In this document: in pieces, positions 1-11,900 of the stretch
Layout of the letters: the number at the start of each line of letters is the position of its first letter
Numbering within the stretch: the stretch's first letter is position 1
Assembly: GCA_028386065.3 (NCBI GenBank)
Contig: JAKUCV010002859.1
Location: forward strand, 1-64,000
DNA: 64,000 bases
Direction of reading: 5' to 3'
DNA from: Turnera subulata
Taxonomy: Eukaryota; Streptophyta; Magnoliopsida; Malpighiales; Passifloraceae
Notes under the pieces: generated by a model
Told to the model about the DNA's origin: nothing
Database searches by the model: none
What the model saw: the letters and a program-made list of their open reading frames with translations, nothing else
Position numbers and translations under genes: made by a program

Positions 1-242
1 AACAACGCCGTAATAAATTTTCCACATGAAAAATATACAAACTAAAAATAACATATGATTATTTGTCGCCACTTATATTGCAATCCAAAGGAAACTCTCC
101 AGTCACAGCTACATGTTTTTATTTGATGGTTGTGAGACAATTTGCACTGATAAATCAAGAGGAAAATGTTTACGTGAAAAAAAATTAAAATTGTAATGCT
201 ATGTTTTCGGAGCATTGAGCAAAATTCCATTGGCTAATCGAC

Positions 243-553
243 TGTGAAACTTTATTAATGATGGACTAAATAATACATAGATATGGACTTATGACTCCCT
301 AAAGGGGGAGGCATTATTATTGATGGATTAAATAATACATAGATATGGACTTATAGGGGGGGAGGCATAAATATAGGTACAGAACAACACTCTTTGCATG
401 ATGTCATTGTTAAAAAGTATTAGCAGATGTGAGTATAGCGCCTACATCATAAGGAAAGGAAGGGCGGGAAGCCTTGAACCAGATCGAAAAGAGAGGGGAT
501 GAGGACAGGTTTAGAATTGAAGACAACGCCATTACGAGCCAGCCAATAAGATC
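243..553 (-). mobile_element. LINE-2 3' end, copy A
   Basis: The reverse complement matches the 3' end of the better preserved LINE copy at 45833-46855, including the C-terminal coding tail and the 3' UTR with its GGGGGAGGCAT segment. Only the last ~310 bp remain, because Copia-1 starts at 554. The 3' UTR here has about 1.7 copies of a 62 bp unit (263-370). Confidence 0.8.
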
Positions 554-769
554 TGTTAGCAGGTGTTTCAGATAATCACTCACATAAGCGTTAGAGTCCT
601 AGTTCAGTACTTGTTCATGTTTAACTATACTTGTGTATTACGATACTTATATTGTTGTGTACTACTGTGATTGTAACTTGTATCTGATCACACAATATAT
701 AAGAACATTATCCCAGTTAAGAAGTGACAGTGACAAAGTCCTAAAATCTCTATTGTTCATATCATCTTT
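554..769 (+). repeat. Copia-1 5' LTR (copy A)
   Basis: This ~216 bp LTR begins TGTTAGCAGG and is nearly identical to 7284-7499 and 27625-27845. A primer-binding-site-like TGGTAGTGGAGC follows directly from 771, resembling the usual plant initiator-Met tRNA complement TGGTATCAGAGC. The exact 3' end of the LTR is uncertain by a few bases. Confidence 0.85.
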
Positions 770-847
770 TTGGTAGTGGAGCAGTCTGCTTAGCCGCATC
801 TACCAAGATCTTTATTTCTTGTTCTTTATTTTTCCCTTTTCTTCATC

Positions 848-2187
848 ATGTCTACAGATGTCACACCTTCCATCATCCAACCCACCTCTTCCACGACGCA
901 AACTGAATCCCTAAATATCCCTGGTGCGCAAAGTGGTTCCACAAACACTGGTTCCACCGCCTATGGTTCTTCAACTGTCGTGGCTGGCGCCATTCCTGCA
1001 CCTGTTCAACTACTTAGCAACTCTCACAACGCTGTGTCCATTAAACTCACTCACACAAACTATGTGTTCTGGAGAGTTCAGATAGAGCCTTTTCTGGCTG
1101 GTCAGGGTGTCCTGGCCTATGTCACAAGTAGTTTTCCTTGCACTTCACTTATGATTTTCTTGGCTGCAGGTGAGCTCCAAGCCATTCCTGCGTATTCTCA
1201 ATGGGTACAGCAAGATCAGGCTATCTTGAGTGGTATTAACTCCTCCTTTTTTCTTGAAGTTTTTCCTAATGTTGTTGGCAAAAAGACCTCTAAAGAAGCC
1301 TGGGATGCCCTTCAGTCTTCCTTGGCTTCTCCAAATCAGGCCCGAAGAATGGCCATTCACATGGCTCTAAAGCAAATAACTCAATCTCCTGATGAACCGG
1401 TGATGTAGTATCTGAATAGGGTTAAGAGGCATTTTGACGAGCTTGCTGCCAGTGGACAAGCCATTCCACCCACTGATTTCTAAGTCAGTCTCATCCGTGG
1501 CTTACAACCAGATTTGAAAACCTTTGCCACTACCATCACTGTCAGGCCCGAGCCCATGTCCATCTCTGAATTACAAGGCGCTCTAATGAGTTTTGAATTT
1601 TTCAACAATGATTCAGTTAAAACACTATCACTCGAGGCCTCTGCACAATCTGACTCTTAAAAGGATCTAATTGTTTCGGCACCACCCACTACAAATGCAG
1701 CCCAGCCACAATGACTTTCTCCACCGCAGCGCGGTGGTCGCGGCGGCTGAGGCCGTGGACGGGGCAGACGTAATGGCCGGTCCTATTATGACAACAAATC
1801 CTATAGGGGTGGTGGAGCTCAGGATTGTAACAAATCATGGTGTCAGTTTTGTGGCAAAGTAGGACACACGGCTCCAAACTGTTTTCAGAGGGCGAATCTC
1901 TCTTTTCCCTTAGCAAATTCTATTACTCAAGGTTATTCTCCTTATCCATGGATTCCTGATATAGGGGTTAGTCACCATATGACGCCTAATCATCAACACC
2001 TTCAACACTATACTGAGTATCCTGGACATGATTCTGTCCAAGTTTCCAGTGGTCAGGAGCTGCCGATTTCTGGCATTGGTAATTCTTCTCTTCCCACAAC
2101 CTCTCGTATTCTTTCTATTAAAAATGCTCTTCATGTTCCTGCCATAAATAAATCTCTTTTGTCGGTCCAATAGTTCACTAGAGATAA
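848..2187 (+). pseudogene. Copia-1 gag and protease start, broken (copy A)
   Basis: The open part (848-1408, 186 aa) is the N-terminal half of a Ty1/copia Gag: a Ser/Thr-rich start, then the NYVFWRVQIEPFL segment typical of the UBN2/retrotran_gag family. After an in-frame TAG the same reading continues with several stops through a Gly/Arg-rich stretch and a CCHC zinc knuckle (CQFCGKVGHTAPNC, about 1845-1885). It then reaches a decayed protease entry (IPDIGVSHH), where the family has D-S/T-G-A. Reading ends where a Gypsy-1 LTR interrupts it at 2188. The stops after PVM and TDF are shared with copy B, so the gene was dead before the duplication. Confidence 0.85.
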
Positions 2188-3684
2188 TGAAACACCCGTG
2201 TCCCAATTTTACAATTAAAATACCCAAGCAAAGGAAATTACCAAAATACCCCTGAAACCCAGGACAAGAAATCCAATATCAAAACATTATCTGGGAAAGA
2301 GAATCTTAATATTCCGAGATGTCATAAAGAACAAATACAAAACCGGCTTAACAAGCCTCAAGTCAACCCGGCATCCTGCCGATACAACATCAAATACCAA
2401 ATCCCGGCAACCCGCCGATAAAATAGTCAAAATCGAAATGACATCTCATCAAAATCCAATGCAGCGGAAGATAAAGATAAAATACAGCAAAATTAAAAAT
2501 GAGATGCAAGTCGGCTTTATGGATCCAAACGGGAGAAGAAGCACAGCTACCTGCTGAGATAACCACGTCCGTACTCCGGAAGTGAAGAAAGTGACTGCAC
2601 GCTAACTAAGAGTCTGAAAAACAACGTTGGCGAATATGTGAGTCGCCTACTCAGTGGGCAGTATAAATCTAATTATGTAGGTGTGCATAAACAAGTTCGG
2701 AAGGAAAGAAGAGAAACAAGACAAGTATGCAAACATACAACAACCAGTACTAACATGCCAAGACATTCAAGCAAACAGTTCATTATTCTGCATCTGTTGT
2801 GTGTTAAGTTTTCTTATTATAATTTATTATTCTGGGCCCCCTACTGTGTGCGTCGAGCTCGGTCCCGTCTCATGAGACAACCAGGCATAAGCCCAAATAA
2901 AACCAGGCACGAAGCCCAACGTATCCATAGAGAGAGAGAGAGACAGAGAGAAAGAGGGGGGTAGAAAGGGGGTGGTAGAAGGAGGGAGGTAGAACCGGTC
3001 ATTACAGACCCATATGCTAATCCGCATATCACATGCTATCCCGCATGCAAACCCGAGGGGTATCACTTTCCGCTCGAACCAACCGGTCATCAGCACACAG
3101 TAGCCTATCTTCTACTGTACATTATCTTTATTCACAAGTTATGAGTTTATGTGTGCCAAGAGTTATGATCTAACAGGATTGTGTGAATAATCAACTCAAT
3201 CAAATATCCGGGTCTCCGACCCACAGTACATCACACAAGACACCCAAAATCACTCCACAAGTTATATTCCATAACAACCAAAAAACATGCTCATAAGCAA
3301 ATTGTAACACATAGGCACACAATACGGATCACAGCATGTTAGTAAACAAGGCATGCAACTCAAACAGACCAGTCTAACAAGCTCATGCATACAAACATAA
3401 AAAGACGTATAAAGTCACCTCAACGACGATTGTCCTGTGGAGCTTTTCCCAAAACAGATCCTCCAGCTCCCGAGGTGTTACCCGTGCCTGAATACCGGCA
3501 CACACAAATATTACAAAACAATTACAACCAAAACGTGCATGAGTGGTCATTAAATGCTCAACCGAGTTAAACCCGACCCTAAGTAGCCAATTATGTAATT
3601 TCCGGGTCTAAGCCCGACATGGTGCTCTCTCACCTGAACTCCGAGTATCGGGACCTAAGGTTCACCGGGCTTAAGCCCAACTAT
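2188..3684 (-). repeat. Gypsy-1 LTR fragment (copy A)
   Basis: It starts TGAAACACCCGTGTCCC directly after the Copia-1 sequence CACTAGAGATAA, exactly as at 8918, and matches the first ~1.5 kb of the 8918-12049 LTR. It contains a (GA)n run near 2932. The remainder of the LTR and the whole internal region are missing, so this is a truncated duplicate and not a separate insertion. Confidence 0.85.
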
Positions 3685-4901
3685 TATTATTAAATAGTTT
3701 ATTTTATTTATTTTTTTGATTTGTTTTCTAATTCATATTTTAATAATTTTTTATTTATTTTCCAAATCTGTATGGAAAAATGAAAAAAATTGATAAAAAT
3801 GTATAATTTGAAAACAAATTATGTGCAAGTCTTTTTAATATTTGATAATAAATGCCTAGAAATAGTATTTAAAATGTTAAATTTTTTTAAAAAATTAATT
3901 AATAAGCACGCCCGTGGAATCCACTGGAAGTGAGCTAATAAATATACAAAAGGGAATCCCAATTCTTGGTGGAGTATTCTTTTCTCTTTTACTTGTTTTA
4001 AAAAATAAAATATCTCTGATGCAGTGGACATACAAACCATGAAAACTCCATTAAGAACATACACTCATGCTCCTATTTCGTAATAACACGTACTGAAAAA
4101 CATATTAGAATGGAACATATAAATTTAATCAATGCGAAGCACAGACACAAGCAACAACTTATTATTACCGTCTAACATTGTCGGTGTCATTTTGTGAAGG
4201 TCTTAGTCCCATCCCATCCCACTTGATGCTCCTGTTAACCCTTTGGCCGACCAATCCGCCAAGTTATTTGTCGATGATTTTACGTAGAGATAACTCCAAT
4301 CGAAATCAATTCTCTAATGTACGCATGTCCAAGTTATTTATCGATTCAGATTATTTTGATTTTAATGTCGTTCCTAATTAATTTTCAATGTTACTTTCAC
4401 GACGGGCATGAGTTTTCTTTGGGAACAACCCCCATCTAAAAAATCTTGGAATGTACAATAACAGCAATTTGTGCCTCATGCCCATTGTGGCTTTCCCTCA
4501 AATATAACTACCCAATCTTAGGTCGATCTTAAGCGATTAAACAGTGGAACCTGATAATTAAGTTGTGAGAATCACTTAACTTTTTTCTGGATAGAAAGGA
4601 GGATCGCAGCCCTCTGGTTAGAAAGTTACAGTAGTTTGAGCAATTGGAAAACCCAACCCATTGCATTCATAAAAAAAGAACATGTGAAGTAGCAGCATCT
4701 GACACGATTAAAAGGAGAATTAACTTGAATGCATAAACATGCTGATATTTATTTGTTTTTAGGAAATACATAGAGCAGAGATGATTAATTATTGGGATCT
4801 GGTACGTAGAAGCTGTGAATTGAGGAGCAATAATGATTGGGAGAGAATTAATAATGGATCTCAATATCACTTAATTAAAGACTAATTGACTCCGCTGCTA
4901 G
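3685..4901. other. Intergenic, AT-rich, nothing recognised
   Basis: No coding region of convincing length, RNA gene or element end was seen. The first ~450 bp is strongly AT-rich with long A and T runs. The rest has ordinary plant intergenic composition and forms the downstream flank of the gene at 4902-5731. Confidence 0.6.
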
Positions 4902-5731
4902 CTAATTCCTCTTGCAATCTTCGTAGCATGAAAGGAGAGTGACTCCAGCCTTGTATGCTGCATCCCTGTCACTTTCCAAGTTCTCTTCCAGAGCTGTTAT
5001 TTGATGGAAAAAGGAAAAAAAAAAAAAAAAAAAGTTGTGTGATGATGATGGCAAATTAGAGAAAGGTGGTTATATATACAAATAAATATACAAAAGAGAG
5101 GCAAGGGAAGAGAGAAGGAATGGGTGAATAAATTAAAGTGGTTGTGGTCTACGTACGTACCTTGGTAAAAATTGGGGAACTTGGAGTCTGCACAGTTTTG
5201 ACTGCATTCGATGTCATGGAGTGATAGGGGAGAAGGTCGGACCATGCACTTGAGCATGCATCCAGGCAAACAAGTCATTCGCCCAAACCCTACACGACCA
5301 CGACCACGACCAGCAGCACCACCCACACCAGCTCCCATTCTGCATTGAGGTCTACACTGCTTAAAGCATCCTGCCAACTTGAAAGGATTGCCGCCGGGGA
5401 TCCCGATAGGCAATTCGGGTTGAATGGGCAACTGGGGTAGGAGTCCATTATCTGGTGGAGGCAAGGTGGGTTGAGGTTGGGGTTGGGGTTGGGGTTGGGG
5501 TTGAGGTTGGGTTATTGCTCCATTTTCTGGAGGTGGTAAAATTTGTTGTGGGGGAGCTTGAGGTAATGTTACCGGTGGGATTGGTGCTGCCTGTATGGGC
5601 ATGGTAGGATTTCCTTGCCCTGCTACCTGCAACACAAACATCAAACTTATCATCATCACCCCTATCAATCCCCTACTCATTTCTCTCTTTCTCATCCCTA
5701 AACTCATCCTCCTCTCCTCTCCAATCAACAA
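4902..5731 (-). CDS. Secreted Pro/Gln-rich protein with CX3C cysteine motifs, two exons
   Basis: Exon 1 is 5731-5161 and exon 2 is 4993-4902. The intron has a clean donor (CAAG|GTACGTACG) and acceptor (AAATAACAG|CTCTGG), and splicing keeps the frame, giving about 220 aa ending CYEDCKRN. The N terminus has several Met; the likely working start is MSRGLIGVMM (residue ~18), which gives a hydrophobic signal peptide ending near QVAGQG. A Pro/Gln region with a (QP)n run (residues ~45-115) follows. The C-terminal domain has ten cysteines, all in CX3C spacing: CFKQCRPQC, CLPGCMLKC, CSQNC and CYEDC. Such spacing suggests a helical-hairpin disulfide fold, superficially like thionin-like or hairpinin peptides. 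No family can be assigned with confidence. A secreted or cell-wall role is inference. The gene lies between the two duplicated transposon blocks and looks intact. Confidence 0.8.
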
Positions 5732-5815
5732 TCAATACTGTTGTATCTAATCTCAATTAGTTACTAATACCCAGCTCAACAACTCTGTGTGTTTTCAGCC
5801 TTAATCCTAGACCCA

Positions 5816-5825
5816 TAATTTATAG
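5816..5825 (-). promoter_or_regulatory. Putative TATA box of the CX3C gene
   Basis: On the minus strand this reads CTATAAATTA, about 85 bp upstream of the first Met codon and about 135 bp upstream of the preferred one. Both distances are normal for a plant core promoter. Sequence upstream of this point reappears inverted at 46880-47095, but the similarity ends just before the TATA box. Confidence 0.5.
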
Positions 5826-5834
5826 GCATATGTA

Positions 5835-6640
5835 CGTGAACCCTGCTTGCCCTATATTCCATGCCTCCATTCATTTTTGGCAAGCTATGCTAATCCAATC
5901 CCACTGATTTTTGAGATTAACTAAGCACTGTGATTGCATAATTTGTGCAAACTCCCAAACCCATAATTCCTCCCCTGTTGCTTCATCTGATCAAGTGCCT
6001 CATATCAGGATTTTCACTTCAAACACTAATGCAAAATAGTTTAACTGAGATGCATCAATAGTTATTTCCTAAATTCCTGTAGGGTAGGGAAATTGATTGC
6101 TCCTTTTATCTCAGTCAGTCCTCATTTTACTCCCATCCAATCAATGCAAGACCTAAGTCCTGATTTCTCTCTTGTTAGTAATAAAAAGGTAAGCAACAAT
6201 TAATCACTTCTTTAGCGCTTCATTTGAAAATAGTTATACTATAATATTACCATAACAATTATGTATCACCAAAAATAAAAAAAAGCTATGCTATAATATC
6301 TCCTTCGTTTTATCCTCTACGTATATATCTCCTTAATTTTCTCCCCTGATCTTTCCCCAGATAACCTTTTGAAGCCCTCCCATCCAATCCTACTCATCAT
6401 TCCATACTATTTTTTCTCACGTGATTTCATAATTTTGTCCAGATTTTAATACTTCAATCCGTTACACAGAAAATAATAAATTGAAGCTTCCTTAATGGAA
6501 TTATCACCACAAAACTTCTAAGGATGCCCATTTATCCAAATGTAGGCATATGCTGGGATTACACAAAGCAAAATAAAATTTTCAATCCACCAAATAAAAG
6601 TAAAATTTTCATGAAGAGCAAACTGTAATTAATGAATGAA
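5835..6640. repeat. Upstream region of the CX3C gene, with inverted copies near 46.9-47.6 kb
   Basis: Two parts have reverse-complement relatives: 5835-6080 matches 46880-47095, and 6500-6640 matches 47440-47575. Identity looks like roughly 80-90 percent by eye. The middle part (6080-6500) is AT-rich with no recognised feature. No ORF of note is present. Confidence 0.65.
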
Positions 6641-6910
6641 AACTTGAATTAAAGAAACTAGAATAAGAAACAACGCCGTAATAAATTTTCCACATGAAAA
6701 ATATACAAACTAAAAATGACATATGATTATTTGTCGCCACTTATATTGCAATCCAAAGGAAACTCTCCAGTCACAGCTACATGTTTTTATTTGATGGTAG
6801 TGAGACAATTTGCACTGATAAATCAAGAGGAAAATGTTTACGTGAAAAAAAATTAAAATTGTAATGTTATGTTTTCGGAGCATTGAGCAAAATTCCATTG
6901 GCTAATCGAC

Positions 6911-7283
6911 TGTGAAACTTTATTAATGATGGACTAAATAATACATAGATATGGACTTATGACTCCCTAAAGGGGGAGGCATTATTGTTGATGGATTAAA
7001 TAATACATAGATATGGACTTATGACTCCCTAAAGGGGGAGGCATTATTATTGATGGATTAAATAATACATAGATATGGACTTATAGGGGGGGAGGCATAA
7101 GTGTAGGTACAGAACAACACTCTTTGCATGATGTCATTGTTAAAAAGTATTAGCAGATGTGAGTATAGCGCCTACATCATAAGAAAAGGAAGGGCGGGAA
7201 GCCTTGAACCAGATCGAAAAGAGAGGGGATGAGGACAGGTTTAGAATTGAAGACAACGCCATTACGAGCCAGCCAATAAAATC
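6911..7283 (-). mobile_element. LINE-2 left part (3' end), interrupted by Copia-1
   Basis: The reverse complement matches the 3' end of the LINE at 45833-46855. Skipping 7284-27845, the sequence rejoins at 27846 and follows the other LINE copy continuously (CGAGCCAGCCAA / GGGTGGAGAGACC). The 3' UTR carries 2.7 copies of a 62 bp unit (6931-6992, 6993-7054, 7055-7100). The element is non-functional. Confidence 0.8.
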
Positions 7284-7499
7284 TGTTAGCAAGTGTTTCA
7301 GATAATCACTCACACAAGCGTTAGAGTCCTAGTTCAGTACTTGTTCATGTTTAACTATACTTGTGTATTACGATACTTATATTGTTGTGTACTACTGTGA
7401 TTGTAACTTGTATCTGATCACACAATATATAAGAACATTATCCCAGTTAAGATGTGCCAGTGACAAAGTCCTAAAATCTCTATTGTTCATATCATCTTT
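7284..7499 (+). repeat. Copia-1 5' LTR
   Basis: Starts TGTTAGCAAGTG and matches 27625-27845 with few differences. It contains AATATATAAGAAC (TATA-like) in its 3' half. The last bases before the PBS are ambiguous. Confidence 0.85.
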
Positions 7500-7577
7500 T
7501 TGGTAGTGGAGTAGTCTGCTTAGCCGCATCTACCAAGATCTTTATTTCTTGCTCTTTATTTTTCCCTTTTCTTCATC

Positions 7578-8917
7578 ATGTCTACAGATGTCACACCTTC
7601 CATCATCCAACCCACCTCTTCCACGACGCAAACTGAATCCCTAAATATCCCTGGTGCGCAAAGTGGTTCCACAAACACTGGTTCCACCGCCTATGGTTCT
7701 TCAACTGTCGTGGCTGCCGCCATTCCTGCACCTGTTCAACAACTTAGCAACTCTCACAACGCTGTGTCCATTAAACTCACTCAAACAAACTATGTGTTAT
7801 GGAGAGTTCAGATAGAGCCTTTTCTGGCTGGTCTGGGTGTCCTGGCCTATGTCACAAGTAGTTTTCCTTGCGCTTCACCTATGATTATCTTGGCTGCAGG
7901 TGAGCTCCAAGCCATTCATGCGTATTCTCAATGGGTACAGCAAGATCAGGCTATCTTGAGTAGTATTAACTCCTCCCCTTTTCTTGAAGTTTTTCCTAAT
8001 GTTGTTGGCAAAAAGACCTCTAAAGAAGCATGGGATGCCCTTCAGTCTTCCTTGGCTTCTCCAAATCAGGCCCGAAGAATGGCCATTCACATGGCTCTAC
8101 AGCAAATAACTCAATCTCCTGATGAACCGGTGATGTAGTATCTGAATAGGGTTAAGAGGCATTTTGACGAGCTTGCTGCCAGTGGACAAGCCATTCCACC
8201 CATTGATTTCTAAGTCAGTCTCATCCGTGGCTTACAACCAGATTTGAAAACCTTTGCCACTACCATCACTGCCAGGCCTGAGCCCATGTCCATCTCTGAA
8301 TTACAGGGCGCTCTAATGAGTTTTGAATTTTTCAACAATGATTCAGTTAAAACACTATCACTCGAGGCCTCTGCACAATCTGACCCCTAAAAGGATCTAA
8401 TTGTTTCGGCACCACCCACTGCAAATGCAGCCCAGCCCCAATGACTTTCTCCACCGCAGCGCGGTGGTCGTGGCGGCTGAGGCCGTGGATGGGGCAGACG
8501 TAATGGCCGGTCCTGCTATGACAACAAATCCTATAGGGGTGGTGGAGCTCAGGATGGTAACAGATCATGGTGTCAGTTTTGTGGCAAAGTAGGACACACG
8601 GCTCCAAACTGTTTTCAGAGGGCGAATCTCTCTTTTCCCTCAGCAAATTCTATTACTCAAGGTTATTCTCCTTATCCATGGATTCCTGATATAGGGGCTA
8701 GTCACCATGTGACGCCTAATCATCAACACCTTCAACACTATACTGAGTATCCTGGACATGATTCTGTCCAAGTTTCCAGTGGTCAGGAGCTGCCGATTTC
8801 TGGCATTGGTAATTCTTCTCTTCCCACAACCTCTCGTATTTTTCCTATTAAAAATGCTATTCATGTTCCTGCCATAAATAAATCTCTTTTGTCGGTCCAA
8901 TAGTTCACTAGAGATAA
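7578..8917 (+). pseudogene. Copia-1 gag and protease start (copy B)
   Basis: The open part (7578-8138, 186 aa) encodes the copia Gag N-terminal region with a Ser/Thr/Gly-rich leader and the NYVLWRVQIEPFL segment. The reading continues past stops shared with copy A to a CCHC knuckle (CQFCGKVGHTAPNC) and the protease entry IPDIGASHHVT, which keeps the D-x-G-A form. It ends at the Gypsy-1 insertion after SVQ and a stop, FTRDN; the continuation of the same reading is found at 24598. Confidence 0.85.
8913..8917 (+). repeat. Target-site duplication GATAA, left of Gypsy-1
   Basis: GATAA directly precedes the LTR terminal TG at 8918 and recurs at 24593-24597 directly after the opposite LTR terminal CA. 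A perfect 5 bp duplication is expected for a Ty3/gypsy insertion and fixes the element limits. Confidence 0.9.
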
Positions 8918-11900
8918 TGAAACACCCGTGTCCCAATATTACAATTAAAAACCCAAGCAAAGGAAATTACCAAAATACCCCTGAAACCCAGGACAAGAAA
9001 TCCAATGTCAAAACATTATCTGGGAAAGAGAATCTTAATATTCCGAGATGTCATAATGAACAAATACAAAACCGGCTTAACAAGCCTCAAGTCAACCAGG
9101 CATCCTGCCGATACAACATCAAATACCAAATCCCGGCAACCCGCCGATAAAATAGTCAAAATCGAAATGACATCTCATCAAAATCCAATGCAGCGGAAGA
9201 TAAAGATAAAATAAAGCAAAAGTAAAAATAAGGTGCAAGTCGGCTTTGTGGATCCAACAGGGAAAAGAAGCACAGCTACCTGCTGAGATAACCACGTCCG
9301 TACTCCGAAAGTGAAGAAAGTGACTGCACGCTAACTAAGAGTCTGAAAAACAACGTTGGCGAATATGTGAGTCGCCTACTCAGTGGGCAGTATAAATCTA
9401 ATTATGTAGGTGTGCAGAAACAAGTTCGAAAGGAAAGAAGAGAAACAAGACAAGTATGCAAACATACAACAACCAGTACTAACATGCCAAGACATTCAAG
9501 CAAACAGTTCATTATTCTCCATCTGTTGTGTGTTAAGTTTTCTTATTATAATTTATTATTCAGGCCCCCCTACTGTGTGCGTCGAGCTCGGTCCCGTCTC
9601 ATGAGACAACCAGGCATAATCCCAAATAAAACCAGGCACGAAGCCCAACGTATCCATAGAGAGAGAGAGAGACAGTGAGAAAGAGGGAGATAGAAAGGGG
9701 GAGGTAGAAGGAGGGAGGTAGAACCGGTCATTACAGACCCATATGCTAATCCGCATATCACATGCTATCCCGCATGCAAACCCGAGGGGTATCACTTTCC
9801 GCTCGAACCAACCGGTCATCAGCACACAGTAGCCTATCTTATACCGTACATTATCTTTATTCACAAGTTATGAGTTTATGTGTGCTAGGAGTTATGATCT
9901 AACAGGGTTGTGTGAATAATCAACTCAATCAAATATCAGGATCTCCAACCCACAGTACATCACACAAGACACCCAAAATCACTCCACAAGTTATATTCCA
10001 TAACAACCAAAAATCATGCTCATAAGCAAATTGTAACACATAGGCACACAATACGGATCACAACATGTTAGCAAACAAGGCATGCAACTCAAACAGACCA
10101 GTCTAACAAGCTCATGCATACAAACATAAAAAGACGTATAAAGTCACCTCAACGACGATTGTCCTGTGTAGCTTTTCTCAAAATAGATCCTCCAGCTCCC
10201 GAGGTGTTACCCGTGCCTGAATACCGGCACACACAAATATTACAAAACAATTACAACCAAAACGTGCATGCATGGTCACTAAATGCTCAACCGAGTTAAA
10301 CCCGACCCTAACTAGCCAATTATGTAATTTTCGGGTCTAAGCCCGACATGGTGCTCTCTCACCTGAACTCCGAGTATCGGGACCTAAGGTTCACCGGGCT
10401 TAAGTCCAACTAAGTCCAAAAGTCGCTCCCGGGCTTATGGTCCTCTCATTATATCCTTAACAGGTTCCTTGGCCTAAAGCCCATCTAAGTCCAAATTCAA
10501 TTCTGGGCCTAGGGCCCACTTCCTTAAGTCCATAATTAACCAAGTATAAAGTTGGGCTCAAAGCCCGTTACTTAAATCCAAGATCAACCCGAGCCCAAAA
10601 CCCAGCCTATGGTTCTACCCGTGTCGGTAAACTCCCGGCTATACATACACATAACCCCGCACACGGTATTCCACTAAATAACTTTAATTCCCGATACAAC
10701 AATTATATCTACATTAATTATTACATGCCATGAATGAGATTAAAAACTCCAAATTACACATCGAGGTAATAACGTTAAGTGCTGGAACAAAATCCGAGCC
10801 TTCGCCGGAAAAATCCCGAGCCTCGCCGGAAAATTCCCGAGCCTCGCCGGATTCCGGTGATCCTCGCCGAAATTCACCAAAACCACCAGAACGAATCTGT
10901 CACAATCCCCCAAACATTGAATTCAACAACATAACACTCTCAAGAAAACCAAAACGAATTAATACAAAAGGGTAGTCACTAGAAAGTTTACCGGAATTCA
11001 CTGCCCAAGAACCAAACCCAAGCCTGTCCAAAAAAAATGCAACAGCTTTGCTGGCCGAGCCTGTCCAGAAACCGTACACCACTGCCGCACATTGGACCCG
11101 AGCCCCAAAGCCTCTGCAGCCCGACGTGATCCGAACCCGAACCAAGCAACCCACTGTCCGAAAGGGCACCGACAACACCACCACCCTGCAACACAGACCC
11201 GCGGCCGCAATCTAGCAAAAACCACCAGCAAAACACGAACCAACACACCGACCACCGTCCACAAACTAAGCAACACACCCCGACACAACAACAACCACCA
11301 CATAAGCCAAGAAGAAAATCCGAACCCGAGAAGAAGAAGAAATTAAAAGAAGAAGAGGGAAAACAGGTCGGAAGCTTACCCGACCAAGGCGACAACGGCG
11401 GCGACCTGAATCCACTTTGCAACAATGGTGGTGGCGGCATGGAGTGATGGTAGACGGCGGCGGCGCTTCGTTAAGAAGGAGAGGAGGAGATGAGAAGAGG
11501 TGGTAGCGGCGGTTTGTGTGTTCGTGAGAGAGAGCAGGGAACAAAAAGAAAAGAGCCACGAATTCGGGAGTGGGAGAGGTTGAAGGGAGAGAGGAAAGAG
11601 AGAGAAGAGAAGAGAAGAAGGAAGAAGGGGAAGGGGGCACCGTCGGGGGAGAAAAGAGAAAGAAGAAGAAAGAGTGAAAAGAGAAGAAAAGAAAAAGAGG
11701 GTAGGGGTTAGGGTTTTTAGGGTGTGAGCCGGCCTAGTCCCAAAACGACGTCGTTTTGGACTGAGGCGCGGTCAACCCGCCCTAATCAACGTCTTCTTCT
11801 TTTTTTTCCCCCCCATTAAGCAAAACGACGTAGTTTTACTTACAACTACGTTAAAACCCCGTTTCACCCCGAAACAAGTCCCCGTTTCCGACGAAACTCA

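Larger units (their letters stand above)
1..3684. repeat. Segmental duplication, copy A (truncated by window start)
   Basis: This stretch matches 6669-10415 almost base for base, in the same order and orientation: unidentified host sequence, LINE-2 3' end, Copia-1 5' LTR and gag, then the first 1.5 kb of a Gypsy-1 LTR. The nested junctions (Copia into LINE, Gypsy into Copia) are identical in both copies, so the duplication came after both insertions. Homology stops near 3684, where copy A passes abruptly into AT-rich sequence while copy B continues into the rest of the LTR. The left limit lies outside the window. Confidence 0.9.
6669..10415. repeat. Segmental duplication, copy B (parent copy)
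   Basis: Same content and order as 1-3684. This copy is continuous with the complete nested elements to its right, so it is the original and copy A the derivative. Copy B has one more 62 bp unit in the LINE-2 3' UTR. Substitutions are scattered. Confidence 0.9.

Noticed and set aside
2638..2964. Frames of 60-110 codons in the Gypsy-1 LTR copies (also 9367-9678, 22725-22922)
   Set aside because: They occur in each LTR copy with shifting ends, run into (GA)n repeats and show no coding signal.
11490..11711. Arg/Lys/Glu-rich frame (also 24047-24241)
   Set aside because: Reading of the GA-rich tract in the Gypsy-1 LTR. Low complexity.
11700..11725. Telomere-like GGGTTAGGGTTTTTAGGGT
   Set aside because: Only two or three imperfect units inside an LTR, also present at 24260. 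Not an interstitial telomere array.
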